A stretch of DNA of 64,000 nucleotides, from the NCBI GenBank assembly GCA_020439745.1, contig JAGQSC010000019.1:372001-436000 (forward strand), in the 5' to 3' direction. How positions within the stretch are numbered: position 1 is the stretch's first letter; every line of letters starts with the position of its first letter. A program made the position numbers and the translations under genes. Positions 63,109 through 64,000 of the stretch are shown one piece after another. The notes under the pieces are model-generated. The model had not been told where the DNA came from, ran no database searches, and saw only the letters and a program-made list of their open reading frames with translations. Source of the DNA: Acidobacteriota bacterium (lineage in GTDB: Bacteria > Acidobacteriota > Holophagae > Acanthopleuribacterales > Acanthopleuribacteraceae).

Positions 63109-64000
63109 TCACTTCAAACCTTGGATGAATTCGCACAAATCGGACACCAAAAGAGGTTTGCCGCGAACCTGCTGATAAGGCGTTGTGGGAATATTGAACT
63201 GACCCTTAATCAACCAATCCAATTGACCTGTGTTGATTTCTGCCACTATGACCCGCTTGTACTGTCGCATGATGTCTTGCGTATTCGCCGGAAAAGGATT
63301 CAGGTAGCGGAAATGTGCTCCGGCCAATTTCACGCCGTGTTGGTTGAGCCATTCGACCGCCGTGAAGATGGAACCATAGGTTCCACCCCAACCCAGTATC
63401 AATGTGTCAGCAGTTTCATCACCGTAGACTTCCAGAGGAGGCACGTCATGGGCAATTCGAGCGACCTTCTCTTTTCGGTAATGGGTCATGCGTTCGTGGT
63501 TGTCGGGATCGTAGCTAATGTTGCCTTTTCCGTCGGATTTCTCCAATCCACCAATCCGGTGCTCAAGGCCGGCTGTACCAGGTACCGCCCATCCCCGTGC
63601 CAGCGTCTCAGGGTTTCGTTCGAAAGGAAGGAACTCGCTGTGAGCAGCCACATTTGAAACAGGTATATGGGGCAGGTCATTTTCGTCGGGAATCCGCCAG
63701 GGTTCCGCGCCATTGGCCAGGTACCCATCACTGAGAATAAACACGGGAACCATATACTTGGTGGCAATGCGAATAGACTCAATGGCATAGGTAAAACATT
63801 CCGCAGGTGTAGCCGGCGCCAAGATGACGACTGGCGAGTCACCGTTGCGGCCAAACATCGCCTGCAACAAGTCTGATTGTTCGGTTTTGGTAGGCATGCC
63901 CGTGGACGGACCCGCCCTTTGAACGTTAAGGATGACAAGCGGAAGTTCAGTCATGATGGCCAGGTTGATGGCTTCCGATTTCAGACATACGCCTGGTCCA
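63109..64000 (-). CDS. korA: 2-oxoacid:ferredoxin oxidoreductase, alpha subunit, partial
   Basis: The C-terminal 297 residues of the alpha subunit. The visible start is not the gene start: the frame continues through 64000 as GPGVCLKSEAINLAIMTELP, the expected family sequence, so an ATG at 63954 is internal. NVQRAGPSTGMPTKTEQSDL is diagnostic. A fused or separate gamma domain would lie upstream, outside the window. It is the first of korA-korB in the same transcript. Confidence 0.92.
   Translation of the reverse strand, partial: GPGVCLKSEAINLAIMTELPLVILNVQRAGPSTGMPTKTEQSDLLQAMFGRNGDSPVVILAPATPAECFTYAIESIRIATKYMVPVFILSDGYLANGAEPWRIPDENDLPHIPVSNVAAHSEFLPFERNPETLARGWAVPGTAGLEHRIGGLEKSDGKGNISYDPDNHERMTHYRKEKVARIAHDVPPLEVYGDETADTLILGWGGTYGSIFTAVEWLNQHGVKLAGAHFRYLNPFPANTQDIMRQYKRVIVAEINTGQLDWLIKGQFNIPTTPYQQVRGKPLLVSDLCEFIQGLK

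Noticed and set aside
1-64000. CRISPR arrays, tRNA/rRNA genes, insertion sequences, prophage or toxin-antitoxin modules
   Set aside because: I saw no regularly spaced direct repeats, no transposase or integrase motifs and no tRNA-like cloverleaf with flanking context on either strand.

Overview
This 64 kb window is a gene-dense chromosomal segment of a Gram-negative bacterium of moderate GC content (roughly 52% by eye). It has an outer membrane (type II secretin, lipoprotein signals), a complete type II secretion operon, SecDF-YajC, an ECF sigma factor of the type common in Acidobacteriota and Planctomycetota, a Ser/Thr kinase with WD40-like repeats, and a 2-oxoacid:ferredoxin oxidoreductase. 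The mixture best resembles a deep-branching Acidobacteriota relative (Holophagae/Acanthopleuribacter-like). That placement is inference, since no rRNA gene is present. I see no insertion sequence, prophage, CRISPR array, tRNA or rRNA.

Layout. 1-7.3 kb: the end of an S4-domain protein, galE, a flavin-dependent halogenase-like oxidoreductase, ybaK, an isocitrate-dehydrogenase-type enzyme, a hydrolase and two glycosyltransferases. 7.3-14 kb: an orphan arsenite methyltransferase, an M1 peptidase, PspA, and a Ser/Thr kinase whose C-terminal propeller is split from a second propeller ORF at a run of nine A. 14-19.4 kb: a compact operon hom-thrC-thrB-lysC-asd for threonine synthesis. 19.4-25.9 kb: signalling genes (FHA-GAF-PP2C phosphatase, EF-P hydroxylase, ECF sigma, a DUF1460 amidase-like protein, PilZ, histidine kinase, solute-binding protein). 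26-41 kb: housekeeping and accessory genes, including two tandem PilT-like ATPases, ArfB, peptide deformylase, a hemerythrin, M2 peptidase and a large secreted sugar-dehydrogenase/PKD/cytochrome protein. 41-52.6 kb: a single minus-strand type II secretion operon in the order gspE-F-G-H-I-J-K-L-M-C-D, followed by a translationally coupled SRPBCC gene. 52.9-61 kb: tgt-yajC-secD-secF, a strong terminator, a bifunctional Rel/SpoT and a sulfatase-fold lipoprotein. 61-64 kb: two small membrane genes and the korB/korA pair, with korA running off the window.

Most genes are tightly packed with ATGA or TGATG overlaps, so operons are easy to read. Secretion is a theme: SecDF-YajC feeds the periplasm, the type II system exports folded proteins, and several signal-peptide hydrolases (M1, M2, the PKD protein) are plausible clients. 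The most unusual points are the -1 frameshift arrangement in the kinase/propeller pair, a SecF with about 150 extra periplasmic residues, a type II system whose C/L/M components look like type IV pilus PilP/PilM-N/PilO, and a PilT paralogue with an altered His box. I did not find a convincing wholly new multi-gene system.
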